Shown piece by piece: positions 34,809-44,272 of a stretch of DNA of 57,743 nt (positions are counted from its first letter, which is position 1; each line of letters opens with the position of its first letter). This stretch comes from Candidatus Gastranaerophilales bacterium (lineage in GTDB: Bacteria; Cyanobacteriota; Vampirovibrionia; Gastranaerophilales; Gastranaerophilaceae): contig CAAGHI010000078.1 in NCBI GenBank assembly GCA_900769645.1, positions 1-57,743 on the forward strand, read 5' to 3'. The position numbers were made by a program, and so were the translations under genes. The notes below the pieces were generated by a model that saw only the letters and a list, made by a program, of their open reading frames with translations, searched no databases and had not been told where the DNA came from.

Positions 34809-35963
34809 TTATGCTGCGATGTTTAAAATGTCACCTTCATAGATTGGTTTTGTAGTATTCCAATGTTTTTCATCGTATTCATAACCGTTTTTCTCAACCA
34901 ATCTTTCTGTTTCTTTCATTATTTCAGCATCAGTTGGCTTGTAGTTTTCATCGATAGCTTCATTTTTAGCTTTTTGTGCTTTTTTGTATTCTTCAATCAA
35001 GTTTTTCTCTGCAATTATCCAGAAACAATCTCCTTTTTTAATTTTGTATTTGCCGTCTTTAAATTCGCCAGCACCGATTTCGCCTGTATTACTGCTACCA
35101 TCTACCGGTGCAGCTGGTTCTTCTTCTGCCGGAGCTGGTGCAGCTGGTTCTGTTGGTTTGTTTTCTACTGGAGTGCTTGGTTTTGGAGTTTCTGGTTCTT
35201 GTTTTACGGTATCATCTTTTTTATCATTGCTACAAGCTTTGTATAGAAGAGTTCCTCCGCCAATTACCAATGCTGCTAATGCACCCCATTTGCCAGCCTT
35301 TTTCAATCCTTTCATGCCGCCAAGTTTTTTCAATCCGCCATTTTTCTTTACTGTTTTGCAGTAGCTTTCATAGCGTTTTGCAAGTTCAGGGTTGTTTTTC
35401 AATTTTAATCGTTTATATCTTGCCCTTGCTTCAGGGTTGCTTCTAATTCTTTTTAATTGTGCAGCACGTTGCTCAGGAGTTTTAACTCTTTGTTTTTTCG
35501 CTTCTGCCTTAGTTTCTGCTTTTGCTTCATCGGCAGCTGGTTGTTCTGCCGGTTGTTGAATTTCTGCTTTAAGTTGATCGATTACCTCTTGGCTTGCTGG
35601 TTTAATTGATGGGGCAACATAAGGTTTCTTTGCTGTAGTTGCAGCTGCACCTGTATTAGTCGTTGCTTGTTGTGGAAGTGGATTATTTTCTAGCATTCGA
35701 GCATATTTTGCACCGTCAGCAGTTGGATATATGCCTGATGTTGGAAGCTGTTTTGGTGCCGGATTTGGCACTGGTGCCGCTGTCGGAGTTGGTGTTGGTT
35801 GTGGTTGTACCCAAATATTTCCGGCAGGTGTACTTTGAAATCCTGCTTGCGGTATCACTGGTCTTTGCGCATTAAAAGCAGAATTGGTTGTTGTAGTTTT
35901 CTTTGGATCTAGTTCCCATAAATATCCATTGTAGTTCCATCCTGAAATTCCGTCTAAACTCAT
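34809..35963 (-). CDS. Proline-rich membrane protein with LysM-like C-terminus
   Basis: In this 384-residue protein a proline/threonine-rich N-terminal half carries the IYPTADGAKYARML motif. A basic stretch follows (SNPEARARYKRLKLKNNPEL, KKLGGMKGLKK), then a short hydrophobic helix (about 224-240), an acidic proline-rich linker, and YKIKKGDCFWIIAEKN...PIYEGDILNI. That last pattern matches a LysM fold with an insertion, so the outer end may bind peptidoglycan. The ATG at 35963 has AAGGGGA upstream; an earlier in-frame start gives a lysine-rich extension with no support. Confidence 0.7.
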   Translation of the reverse strand: MSLDGISGWNYNGYLWELDPKKTTTTNSAFNAQRPVIPQAGFQSTPAGNIWVQPQPTPTPTAAPVPNPAPKQLPTSGIYPTADGAKYARMLENNPLPQQATTNTGAAATTAKKPYVAPSIKPASQEVIDQLKAEIQQPAEQPAADEAKAETKAEAKKQRVKTPEQRAAQLKRIRSNPEARARYKRLKLKNNPELAKRYESYCKTVKKNGGLKKLGGMKGLKKAGKWGALAALVIGGGTLLYKACSNDKKDDTVKQEPETPKPSTPVENKPTEPAAPAPAEEEPAAPVDGSSNTGEIGAGEFKDGKYKIKKGDCFWIIAEKNLIEEYKKAQKAKNEAIDENYKPTDAEIMKETERLVEKNGYEYDEKHWNTTKPIYEGDILNIAA

Positions 35964-36179
35964 AGTTTTCCCCTTTTCCTCGTTTTCTTGTACTTTCCTA
36001 AATTTTACCAATAAGAGATTAGCCTTTTGCAAAAGCGCATTTGAATAACAGGAACAACCGTTTGCACCTATTCAAATTGAATTTGCAAAATGTCTAATTT
36101 TTCATGTTAAAGTGATTAAATTCCCCTTGTACTAATATAAAAACATTCGATTTTATGAAATTGACTTTTTCGGGGGTGG

Positions 36180-36550
36180 GACATTCATAAAACTTAACAA
36201 TAGGGCGAAAGTGTACTGGCGGGACAGGGAGGCAAAGATGCGTAGACGCCAAGTCTGTTTCATTAAGATACTAAGTTACTAAGGCACTAAGGTCGTTACG
36301 GTAAAATAAAAATAAGCTGGATTCTTTCGGTTCTGAAGGACCTCGCAACGACGTGAATAGCAGCTATTTTACAATAATAATTTTATTGTAACTGTCACTC
36401 CGGACTCCGATCCGGAGTCTAAATTATTTGAGAATAGATTCTGAATAGCAAGAAAAATTATTCTTCGCTAAATGCTTAGAATATTTTTCTAAGCTTTCAG
36501 AATGACGACTCACTCTTAGGCGGTAGGTCGGGGTACCTACCCCGACATCG
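36180..36550. repeat. Cluster of dispersed repeats
   Basis: It contains the aagttactaaggcactaagg element (about 36270; also at 45010-45050 reversed), a complete family A unit (36388-36507), and the hairpin gtaggtcggggtacctaccccgac (36523-36546). The sequence 36033-36180 shows no gene. Confidence 0.7.
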
Positions 36551-36560
36551 TTTTGCTTAT

Positions 36561-36592
36561 AAAAAGAACAGGCTCATCACCTGTTCTTTTTG
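36561..36592 (-). terminator. Terminator of the aldolase gene
   Basis: AAAAAGAACAGG-N7-CCTGTTCTTTTT, a 12-base stem with T-runs on both strands. Confidence 0.9.
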
Positions 36593-36621
36593 TATGTTTA
36601 TAACTTGCATAGTGCGTAGCA

Positions 36622-37581
36622 CTAGTCGTCTGCGTGTCCGGCTGTACCAAGAACGTCACGCATTTTGTGCATAACCATTTCTTTAACAGCTGTTCTACCA
36701 GGTCCCATGTATTCACGTGGGTCGAATTTTTCAGGGTGTTCAACAAAGAATTCTCTGATTGTTGAAGTCATAGCCAATCTCAAGTCAGTATCAATGTTGA
36801 TTTTAGCTACACCGTGTTTAGAAGCGTAGTTAAGCATATCTTCTGGAACACCTTGAGCGTTAGGCAATTGACCACCAAATTTGTTACATTTAGCAACGAA
36901 TTCCGCAGGAACTGAAGAAGATCCGTGCAATACCAATGGATAGTCAGGGAATCCAGCTTCAGCCAAAGCATTTTTGATTTCAGCAAGTCTTTCGAAGTCT
37001 AATTTAGCTTCGCCAGAGAATTTGTAAGCACCGTGAGAAGTGCCGATAGCAACAGCCAAAGAGTCACAACCTGTTTCTTTAACAAATCTAACAGCTTCTG
37101 CAGGATCTGTGTAAGTTGAATCTTTAGCGTGAACTTTAACGTCATCTTCAACACCAGCAAGTTTACCAAGTTCAGCTTCAACAGAAACACCGTGTTTGTG
37201 AGCGTATTCAACAACTTCTTTAGTAACTCTGATGTTTTCTTCTAATGGGAATCTAGAACCATCGATCATAACTGATGAGAAACCACCGTCGATACAAGCT
37301 TTACAAATATCGAAATCAGCACCGTGGTCCAAGTGCAAAGCGATAGGAACTGTAGTAGTAGCTAGAGCAGCTTCAACCAATTTGATTAAGTAAGTTTGGT
37401 TAGCGTATTTTCTAGCACCTGCTGAAACTTGCAAGATGATAGGTGATCTAGTTTCTTCAGCAGCTTCTGCAATACCTTGCAAAATTTCCATGTTGTTTAC
37501 ATTGTAAGCACCGATAGCATATTTGCCAGCCAATGCTTTTTTGAACATTTCGCCTGTTCCAACTAATTTTCTTTCACTCAT
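36622..37581 (-). CDS. fba: Class II fructose-bisphosphate aldolase
   Basis: This 319-residue zinc aldolase splits fructose 1,6-bisphosphate in glycolysis and joins the triose phosphates in gluconeogenesis. The zinc ligands and catalytic residues are visible in LHLDHGADFD, EAELGKLAGVED, GTSHGAYKF, LHGSSSVP and INIDTDLR. AAGGAGA precedes the ATG. Codon choice is close to that of rpsA and gyrA, in line with high expression. It is a single gene with its own terminator. Confidence 0.95.
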   Translation of the reverse strand: MSERKLVGTGEMFKKALAGKYAIGAYNVNNMEILQGIAEAAEETRSPIILQVSAGARKYANQTYLIKLVEAALATTTVPIALHLDHGADFDICKACIDGGFSSVMIDGSRFPLEENIRVTKEVVEYAHKHGVSVEAELGKLAGVEDDVKVHAKDSTYTDPAEAVRFVKETGCDSLAVAIGTSHGAYKFSGEAKLDFERLAEIKNALAEAGFPDYPLVLHGSSSVPAEFVAKCNKFGGQLPNAQGVPEDMLNYASKHGVAKINIDTDLRLAMTSTIREFFVEHPEKFDPREYMGPGRTAVKEMVMHKMRDVLGTAGHADD

Positions 37582-37709
37582 TTGAGTTCTCCTTCTTTTT
37601 GTATGTATTTCTACAACACTTGTAGTTACTTGTTTTTAATTTACATGTACGATACTACAAACAAAAAAACGGCGCAAGTGTAAAGAAATATTAATATCGT
37701 ATATACTAT

Positions 37710-37739
37710 TTTACAAAATCCGGAATAACTTGCTATAAT
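37710..37739 (+). promoter_or_regulatory. Promoter of the gene at 37842
   Basis: TTTACA (37710-37715), an 18-base spacer, TATAAT (37734-37739). The leader is about 95 bases. Confidence 0.65.
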
Positions 37740-37841
37740 ACAGTTTGAAGGGTGTTAGTGAAAAAGTTGCATGGCAAAAAAAATTATGCCTGCTACTTAG
37801 AATAAAATCAAGTTACAAAAAATAAATAGGGGTAAGAAATT

Positions 37842-38960
37842 ATGGCAATAAGTCCAGTATCAGCAGTATCGCTTAATACAAATAAAGGTGTAATTAATCA
37901 AACAAGTTTTGAAGGTCGAAAAAAACATAATAATGAGGTTAATCGTTCCTCAAATCCAATTAGAGAAAAATTAGCTGTGCCTTTAGCAGCAACAGTTCTT
38001 GCGATGTCTCCAATGGCATCTTCTGCAAAAACTTTGAATGATGTTGATTTTGTAGATGCTCATAGAATTGAAATGGTAAATGATGTTGCAAGTATTGATG
38101 AAATGCATGACGGCAGAGTGGTTAGCTCAAAAACATTTACCGGAGTTAGGGAAGGAACTCTTTCTTATGATGTAAAAGTTGATTTGGTAAATACTAATGG
38201 TGGTTCTGGATATGACGAAATTTATATTACACATAAATCTCCTGTAGATACAAACCCTCTAAAAAGCAAAATAAAAGGGTTAAATAAGATAAAATTAGCT
38301 CTTATGAGTGACGATGGAAAAAAAGGTCCGGAATTTGAATCAAATGCATATTCCTATGTAGGCTCTTCTATTCCATTCCCATTGCGAGAAGATGTTGCAC
38401 ACTATCTTGAAGGGGTTATAAATTCACCTGACTACCATGGGGAAGCCAAAGTAAAGACTATATCTAAGGGATTAAGACAAACTTTTAGCAGTTTGCAAAA
38501 TGTTCCAAACGGAAATAAGTGGGCACAGGTAAAACAACCTTATGACTATGGCAAACCTTGCGGTTCTACAACTATTACAGGAGATAGGGGGGATAAATAT
38601 ACAGTTACAGTTTATTCTCCTGATGGAACTGATGCAAATGTAAATACTATAACTTTAAAAAAAGCTGGTTATCCTGAACTTGAAATTGCAGGTGTAGTAA
38701 AAGAAACTGCAATTTTTAACAAAGGACTTGCCAATGAGAAAAATTTGGTATACGGAGACGTAATGTTGGTTGGTCAAGGAGCATCTGGAAGAGATTATCC
38801 AATTATTCTTGATAACAAATTGGCTGCTTCATTAATTTCAATTTTAAATGATGCTCAATTAGAAAGAGTTAGAAAACTTCTTGATTATTATACTGACAGA
38901 ACAAATACATATTCTATTTTAGAAAGTGGAGCAGTGTTGCACTACTCTAACGATAAATAA
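37842..38960 (+). CDS. Uncharacterised protein with a PVS..NT...SF.G N-terminus
   Basis: I recognise no family for this 372-residue protein. The N-terminus (ISPVSAVSLNT...TSFEGRKK) resembles that of the small protein at 12320. A short hydrophobic stretch (about 45-62, VPLAATVLAMSPMASSAK) looks like a late signal or anchor ending in a possible AxA-like cleavage site. The remainder is polar with beta-rich stretches. GGGGTAAG precedes the start. Confidence 0.65.
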   Translation: MAISPVSAVSLNTNKGVINQTSFEGRKKHNNEVNRSSNPIREKLAVPLAATVLAMSPMASSAKTLNDVDFVDAHRIEMVNDVASIDEMHDGRVVSSKTFTGVREGTLSYDVKVDLVNTNGGSGYDEIYITHKSPVDTNPLKSKIKGLNKIKLALMSDDGKKGPEFESNAYSYVGSSIPFPLREDVAHYLEGVINSPDYHGEAKVKTISKGLRQTFSSLQNVPNGNKWAQVKQPYDYGKPCGSTTITGDRGDKYTVTVYSPDGTDANVNTITLKKAGYPELEIAGVVKETAIFNKGLANEKNLVYGDVMLVGQGASGRDYPIILDNKLAASLISILNDAQLERVRKLLDYYTDRTNTYSILESGAVLHYSNDK

Positions 38961-38981
38961 TATGTAACGGAATGTAACGAA

Positions 38982-39022
38982 ATAAAAACATGCTGAAATA
39001 GTTGATTTTAGCATGTTTTTAT
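38982..39022 (+). terminator. Terminator after the gene at 37842
   Basis: ATAAAAACATGCT...AGCATGTTTTTAT, a 13-base stem with an A-run and a T-run. Confidence 0.85.
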
Positions 39023-39050
39023 ATGTGTAAGGTACAAATGAGAGCTTATT

Positions 39051-41936
39051 ATGAATTTAAATATCGGTAACGAAAAAGTAAATAATATAAATACAACAAG
39101 TTCGACAGTACAAAGTACTACTGTTCAGACAAGCTCTACTTCTTCTGCTATCAAAATGATAGATGAAGAAAAGAATAAACTATGTAAAAAATTAGGCATT
39201 ACAATAGATGAATATGATGCCATAATTGCTAAAAATCCGACATTTAAAACTGCAAACCTTGATAAACAACAAGAAATCGTAAAAGCATATAAATCTGAAG
39301 TTGCAGCAAAGGCTCAAGAAACAACAACTCCACAACAAGCTGAAGAAGTGCCAGCTGAAACAACAACAGAAACTCAGTCTGCTGAGTCAAACCCATTTAC
39401 TTATGAGAATAAAGCTGAATATAACAAAAAAGATGTAAAAGGCAAGATTGAAGATTGTTATACAGAGCTTGCAAAAAATATTTATATTCATGGCGCTAAA
39501 CTAGGAAAAATTTCTCTTCCTGCACATTCAGCAGAAGAATGGGCAAAATTATCAGATGCTCAAAAACAAGCAGAAGTTGAAAAATTAAAGCAATTTATTG
39601 ATACTGTTCCGGAATTAAAGACATTAAAGGCTCAATTTAATACAAAAGTTGGAGGCAAAGGTCAAGAAGCTTTAGTTGATGCTGCAATGAATATGATTCA
39701 GACTGCAAATACCACTTATAATGAAGATGGTAAAGTTGGTATGGCTTTTACAGACTTTGTTAAGTTAGATGAGTATGATAGAGCTGCAAGAACAGAACAA
39801 TATTTATCAGATGAAAAAAACTCAAATGCAGGCAATTTGAATGAAAATGATAAAAAATTCCTTGCTCGTACAGAGATGTTGAGAACTCAAGTCGCTAGTA
39901 AAATTTCTAAAATTCGAGCAGAAGCAGCTAAAAAAGCTGGTAAAAAAGCTCCTAAACCACTTAATCCTGAACAATTAGACACATCTGATATTGCCAAATA
40001 TATGAAATACTACAACTTAAATGAAAATGAGTTGTTGTATAAAGGCTTTTCAGAAAAAGCTGGTTTTAAACTTGAAAATTTGTCAAATGAAGATCAAGAA
40101 GCATATAGAAATTTTGAAAAATTAAATACATATCCATCAGGTCAAAAACAAGTTCAAAATGCGAAAGCCAAAAATGCTTTAGCTTTGAAATCAGAATATG
40201 ATGCAATTAAGACAAGAATTCAAAAAGGTGAAGAAGTTTCTTCTGATGATAAGGGTAAATTAATAATCCTAGAACAGTATCTAAATAGTGAAGAAGGTAA
40301 ATTGGCTTTAAAAAATGCAGAACAATTACCTACTCCAAAAACAGATTATGAAAAAAGTGTTGTAAAAGATTATGAAACTATATCTACTCAACTTAGTAGC
40401 GTAGCTCATGGTTCAGATATGAAATCTGTTGCAATGGTTTCTGCTATTGAGCAAAAAATTGATGGAATGTCAAGAGAAGATGCTGTAAAGTATATCTCTA
40501 CTTTCATTAATATGAATTCAGCAGAAGAAGGTCCTGCTATTACTTTGGCTTTTGTTAATAAATATCCAGAGTTGTTAGATGATAAAAAATTACTTGACAG
40601 CAACGCATTAAATGCTGATGTGTTGAATACAGAACAATATCAAAGATTCAGTAAAGCAAATTTAGATGCAGCTAATTCTGGGTCTAAGGAAGATATAGCA
40701 GCAGCACAAAGAGCTGTTGCAACAAGTGCTCAAGTTTTGTTAATGCCACATTGCAAAGATGAAAAACATGATGACAAGAGGGTCATTACTACTGCCGTAA
40801 TGGGGCAAATTTCTACTGCGGAAGAATTGAACCAATCTGGTGTACTTTTGGCTGCAAGTGTGACAGATGCTGAAAAATCAAAGAGAGCAATTGACAATAT
40901 CAGTAATGCAAAAAATGCAAATGATGATACTCAGGTTGCAATTGCAGATGCTGCTCCTAGCGCAACAAAAGGAGCTGGTTCTTATTATATAAAAATTGCA
41001 GGAGAAAAGAGTGCAAAAGCAGCAGCTCATATCTCAAAAAATAATATTATTGCAAAATTAGATGCAGAAGAACAAACAGAAGCTTTTGTTGCAACCCGTG
41101 CAAATATTGAAAAGCATTTTAAAGGGCAAAAAGCAATTCAATATTCAAATTCTTTGGCAGATCAAATCCAAAATTGTGATAAAAATAATCAACTTGCAAT
41201 GCATAATGAAATGATGAATTCTAAATATTCAGAAGTTCAAGAGCACGTTGCAGGAAATATTAAAAATTACGACGTATCTGTTCAATCAAAAGCTATAGAT
41301 TCAGTTGTTGCAACCGGAAATGTTAAGGCGACTGAAGTTGCGATGACAAATCTTACTTCTGCTCCACAAGTTGTTCAAGATGATGCAAATTTAAAAGGTA
41401 TTTTGCTTGGTGCATATTCAACTGCTTCTACAGACGACGCTGCAAAAACAGAAATTCAACAAAAAATTGCATCTGGCGCTAGATTAACTCCGCAAGAATA
41501 TTATTCTCTTTCTGACAGAGAAAAAGCAGAATACAAAACAAACTATTTCAAATCTCTTCCGGCTGCAAAGCAAATCGCAATGTTGTCTGGTTTGACAGAT
41601 GTTAGCTTGAAAAAAACTATTTTCAAAAAACTTGTTAGCCAAGATAAAAACTTCTTTAGAAGCCTAATTGAAAGTGATGCAAATACTGCAGAATTTGCTT
41701 ACAACATGCATATTGGTGAAGAAATCGTTATGGAAGTTGCAAACAGAAAAGCTGCATCAGATATCAAATTTGCTCTACTTTCTCAAAAAATTGATGCAGA
41801 TTATCAAAAGAAAAATTCTCAAATGGCATCTGTTGATGACGTAATTTCAAGAAACTACATCACTGATCCAAACGGTTTCAGATTTGATTCAAAAGAATTC
41901 TATGTAAAAGATAAAAAAGGCAACATTCTCGCATAA
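39051..41936 (+). CDS. Large helical protein of unknown function (961 aa)
   Basis: No signal peptide, membrane segment or known motif is seen. The N-terminal 35 residues are rich in threonine, serine and asparagine. A proline/glutamate/threonine-rich linker lies at about 90-115, and from there to the end the sequence is almost all helix, alanine- and lysine-rich. The middle and C-terminal parts look like a repeating helical solenoid (for example EVQEHVAGNIKNYDVSVQSKAIDSVVATGN, with a HEAT-like spacing). The unstructured S/T/N-rich start is the kind seen in proteins exported by flagellar/type III systems, and an export operon begins 0.5 kb downstream. That link is inference. Confidence 0.7.
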   Translation: MNLNIGNEKVNNINTTSSTVQSTTVQTSSTSSAIKMIDEEKNKLCKKLGITIDEYDAIIAKNPTFKTANLDKQQEIVKAYKSEVAAKAQETTTPQQAEEVPAETTTETQSAESNPFTYENKAEYNKKDVKGKIEDCYTELAKNIYIHGAKLGKISLPAHSAEEWAKLSDAQKQAEVEKLKQFIDTVPELKTLKAQFNTKVGGKGQEALVDAAMNMIQTANTTYNEDGKVGMAFTDFVKLDEYDRAARTEQYLSDEKNSNAGNLNENDKKFLARTEMLRTQVASKISKIRAEAAKKAGKKAPKPLNPEQLDTSDIAKYMKYYNLNENELLYKGFSEKAGFKLENLSNEDQEAYRNFEKLNTYPSGQKQVQNAKAKNALALKSEYDAIKTRIQKGEEVSSDDKGKLIILEQYLNSEEGKLALKNAEQLPTPKTDYEKSVVKDYETISTQLSSVAHGSDMKSVAMVSAIEQKIDGMSREDAVKYISTFINMNSAEEGPAITLAFVNKYPELLDDKKLLDSNALNADVLNTEQYQRFSKANLDAANSGSKEDIAAAQRAVATSAQVLLMPHCKDEKHDDKRVITTAVMGQISTAEELNQSGVLLAASVTDAEKSKRAIDNISNAKNANDDTQVAIADAAPSATKGAGSYYIKIAGEKSAKAAAHISKNNIIAKLDAEEQTEAFVATRANIEKHFKGQKAIQYSNSLADQIQNCDKNNQLAMHNEMMNSKYSEVQEHVAGNIKNYDVSVQSKAIDSVVATGNVKATEVAMTNLTSAPQVVQDDANLKGILLGAYSTASTDDAAKTEIQQKIASGARLTPQEYYSLSDREKAEYKTNYFKSLPAAKQIAMLSGLTDVSLKKTIFKKLVSQDKNFFRSLIESDANTAEFAYNMHIGEEIVMEVANRKAASDIKFALLSQKIDADYQKKNSQMASVDDVISRNYITDPNGFRFDSKEFYVKDKKGNILA

Positions 41937-41961
41937 TCAGGTGAAAATTTGTAGGAAAAAC

Positions 41962-41994
41962 AAAACGTCTCCAAATCCGTGGAGGCGTTTTGGG
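41962..41994 (+). terminator. Terminator after the 961-aa protein gene
   Basis: AAAACGTCTCCA-aatccg-TGGAGGCGTTTTG, with one G:T pair. Confidence 0.85.
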
Positions 41995-42084
41995 TGTGAG
42001 GAAGTTCTATAATAAACATAAGCTGGACTGCCTCTATTCATGTCATTCTTGTATATATCAAGTAATTCGTTGACAAAACTATGA

Positions 42085-42320
42085 TATTCTCTCCGAGGGA
42101 GAGAAAGAGGTTGTTAATGAGCTAGAGCGAATGTTACAACCTCAAGAGAGGGGTTGAGTAAAATGGAAATCGCTTTACACAAACACCTGAGGTAGAAAAA
42201 ATATTTTTGCAGAGGAACACCCCTCTCCCACAGTTGTAAATCTCGCTAATCGCTCGTCAACAACTGTGACCTCCACCCTAGGGGAGGTAAGTTGACTATG
42301 TCAACGAATTACTTGACACT
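42085..42320. repeat. Dispersed repeats (family C, reversed, and others)
   Basis: The region holds gagggagagaaagaggttgt, a long dyad around acaacctc, and the reverse of the 13157-13345 element (cgctcgtcaacaactgtgacctccaccctaggggaggtaag). No gene lies in 41995-42457. Confidence 0.65.
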
Positions 42321-42457
42321 TACAATTATTCTAAAAATGTTAAAAACTTTTGATTTTTTGAAAATATCCATTAAATGATTGATGTGAAGTTTGCATATAT
42401 ATTTTATTGTATTTATGGGGAAAGCTCAATATTTACAGACTAAGGGATAGTAAGGGT

Positions 42458-43666
42458 ATGGTAGCTCAACAAAATACAAATTCAATAGATTATAAAGAAT
42501 TGTATGCGCAGTACAACTGGTTTGCACAGTCTTATTTGCCTGCTGTACAAGCTTCTTGTGATGAGTTTTTCCTAAGCGGTTTTCAGTTTATTTTGCTCGG
42601 CATAAGCAAAAATGTTAATACTTTGATGGACAAAGACGCATATTTTGTTACAAAAGTTCGTATTGATAAGCTTCATGATATGTTTTTCAGAACTTCTGAA
42701 AAAGCCGTGGCTATAATATTAGACAAGATTTTGGGTAAACCTAATTCAAGGTTTAACTTAAACAAATTAACAGATTTGGAAGCAAAAATTATTACATCAT
42801 TCAATGATTTTATGTTCAATTCGCTTTCCCAATTTTTGAGCCCTGCTCAGCCTTCCCTGAAAAGAACAAATTTTGATGTAATACATTTGACTTTTTTGAT
42901 AAAAGACATAAGCACAAATGAGGTTGCAAAACTTATTATCTCTTTACCGGAAGAGCTTTTAGCCCCAGATGTAATTACGTCGGAAGAGGATAAATTCGGT
43001 CCTGAAGATTTTCCGACAAGCATTATTGAAGCAGCTATCAAGGTTGGTTCAACTCGCACAAAACTAATTGACGTAAAAAATATTGACATTGATGACATTG
43101 TTGTTTTGGATAACAGTAATACGTCGCAAATGGTACTAAAATTTAAGGATTACGAAGAAAATATTAATCTGAACCCGAACTTGGGACTGGTAATACCAGT
43201 GGATAACGATGGAGGAAACATTGAAATGGCAGGAGAAGAAATAAATCTTTGGGATAGTATCGAAGTTGATATGGACGCTCAATTCGATTCTGTCAAAATC
43301 ACTCTTGGCGAATTAAAGAATATAGAAAAAGGCTTAGTTGTCGATTTGACATCGATTTATGACAACAAGGTCACTCTCAGCGTGGAAAATAAACCGATTG
43401 CGCGTGGTGAACTTGTTATTGTAAACGACAGATACGGCGTGAAAATCGAAGAAGTTATTGCAAATTCTCCAAAATCAAATGAGGAAGAAGTGCCACAAGA
43501 AAATGCAGATGGTGAAGAGCTTCCTCAAGCTAATGATGATTTTGGCGATGAAACAATGGATTTTGACGAAAATTCAGACCAACCGCAAGAACAACAAGAA
43601 GGTGAACAATCAGACGAGGACGAGTTTGATTATAGCGACTTTGAGTTAGAAGATGAGGACATATAA
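42458..43666 (+). CDS. FliM/FliN-like (SctQ-type) switch or sorting-platform protein
   Basis: This 402-residue protein has three parts. Residues 20-170 look like the FliM middle domain (KLTDLEAKIITSFNDFMFNSLSQFL; KLIISLPEELLAP). Two SPOA domains follow, at about 188-255 and 267-335 (DSVKITLGELKNIEKGLVVDL...ARGELVIVNDRYGVKI), and then a strongly acidic tail (340-402). One chain thus carries what flagella split into FliM and FliN, as SctQ does in type III secretion. It would form the cytoplasmic ring below the export gate encoded next. The ATG at 42458 has TAAGG upstream; an earlier in-frame start has no support. Confidence 0.8.
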   Translation: MVAQQNTNSIDYKELYAQYNWFAQSYLPAVQASCDEFFLSGFQFILLGISKNVNTLMDKDAYFVTKVRIDKLHDMFFRTSEKAVAIILDKILGKPNSRFNLNKLTDLEAKIITSFNDFMFNSLSQFLSPAQPSLKRTNFDVIHLTFLIKDISTNEVAKLIISLPEELLAPDVITSEEDKFGPEDFPTSIIEAAIKVGSTRTKLIDVKNIDIDDIVVLDNSNTSQMVLKFKDYEENINLNPNLGLVIPVDNDGGNIEMAGEEINLWDSIEVDMDAQFDSVKITLGELKNIEKGLVVDLTSIYDNKVTLSVENKPIARGELVIVNDRYGVKIEEVIANSPKSNEEEVPQENADGEELPQANDDFGDETMDFDENSDQPQEQQEGEQSDEDEFDYSDFELEDEDI

Positions 43667-43804
43667 GTGAAAAGAGAGAAGTGAAACGTGAAAAGTCTTT
43701 ACAGGAGCTATTGTCCCAAACTAGCTTTTGAGCAAAGCGAACTATATGAACTTATTCACTTATTTACTACTTTCAAAAACAATCCAAAACAAGAGGAGGA
43801 ATAC

Positions 43805-44263
43805 ATGGGATATATGCTAAATTTCATAGTTTACACAATCGCAATGGTAGGAATAATTTTTCTTGCCGTATTTGTGTACAAAAAATTCTCTTTTTGTGCA
43901 GGTACAAAATCAAAATTTTTGAATGTTGAGGATTGCATAAGTATTGGACCAAGAAAAGAACTTTTTGTTGTCAGAGCAGGTAATGAAAGATTTTTGGTTG
44001 CCTCTGATGTTGGCAGAACAAGTTTGATTTCAAAATTAAACTCAAATTCTAACTATGTTGAAGAAGTTCGTGAAATTACACAAAATTCTCACAAACAAAA
44101 TAATATGAATAGCTCAAAATCAATTTTGAATTCTCAAAATAGAGAACAAACATCAAGTATTGATGACTTACCTGAGATTGTAAGTCTTTCAAAGCAAAAT
44201 CGACCTGTAATGGCAAATCGTCAACCGAAAAAGGTTTTTAAAAACATCGTAAATAATATATAG
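43805..44263 (+). CDS. fliO: FliO-like export apparatus protein
   Basis: This 152-residue protein has a single transmembrane helix (about 5-25), followed by the FliO cytoplasmic fold (FLNVEDCISIGPRKELFVVRAGNERFLVASDVGRTSLISKL). FliO helps assemble the FliP ring and occurs in flagella rather than in virulence type III systems. The ATG at 43805 has GAGGAGG in the best position; an upstream frame extension is not needed. fliP follows nine bases later. Confidence 0.82.
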   Translation: MGYMLNFIVYTIAMVGIIFLAVFVYKKFSFCAGTKSKFLNVEDCISIGPRKELFVVRAGNERFLVASDVGRTSLISKLNSNSNYVEEVREITQNSHKQNNMNSSKSILNSQNREQTSSIDDLPEIVSLSKQNRPVMANRQPKKVFKNIVNNI

Positions 44264-44272
44264 AGGGATATA

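Noticed and set aside
34863..35246. Plus-strand frame antisense to the LysM-like gene
   Set aside because: It is very phenylalanine-rich, as expected from the complement of a lysine/glutamate-rich gene.
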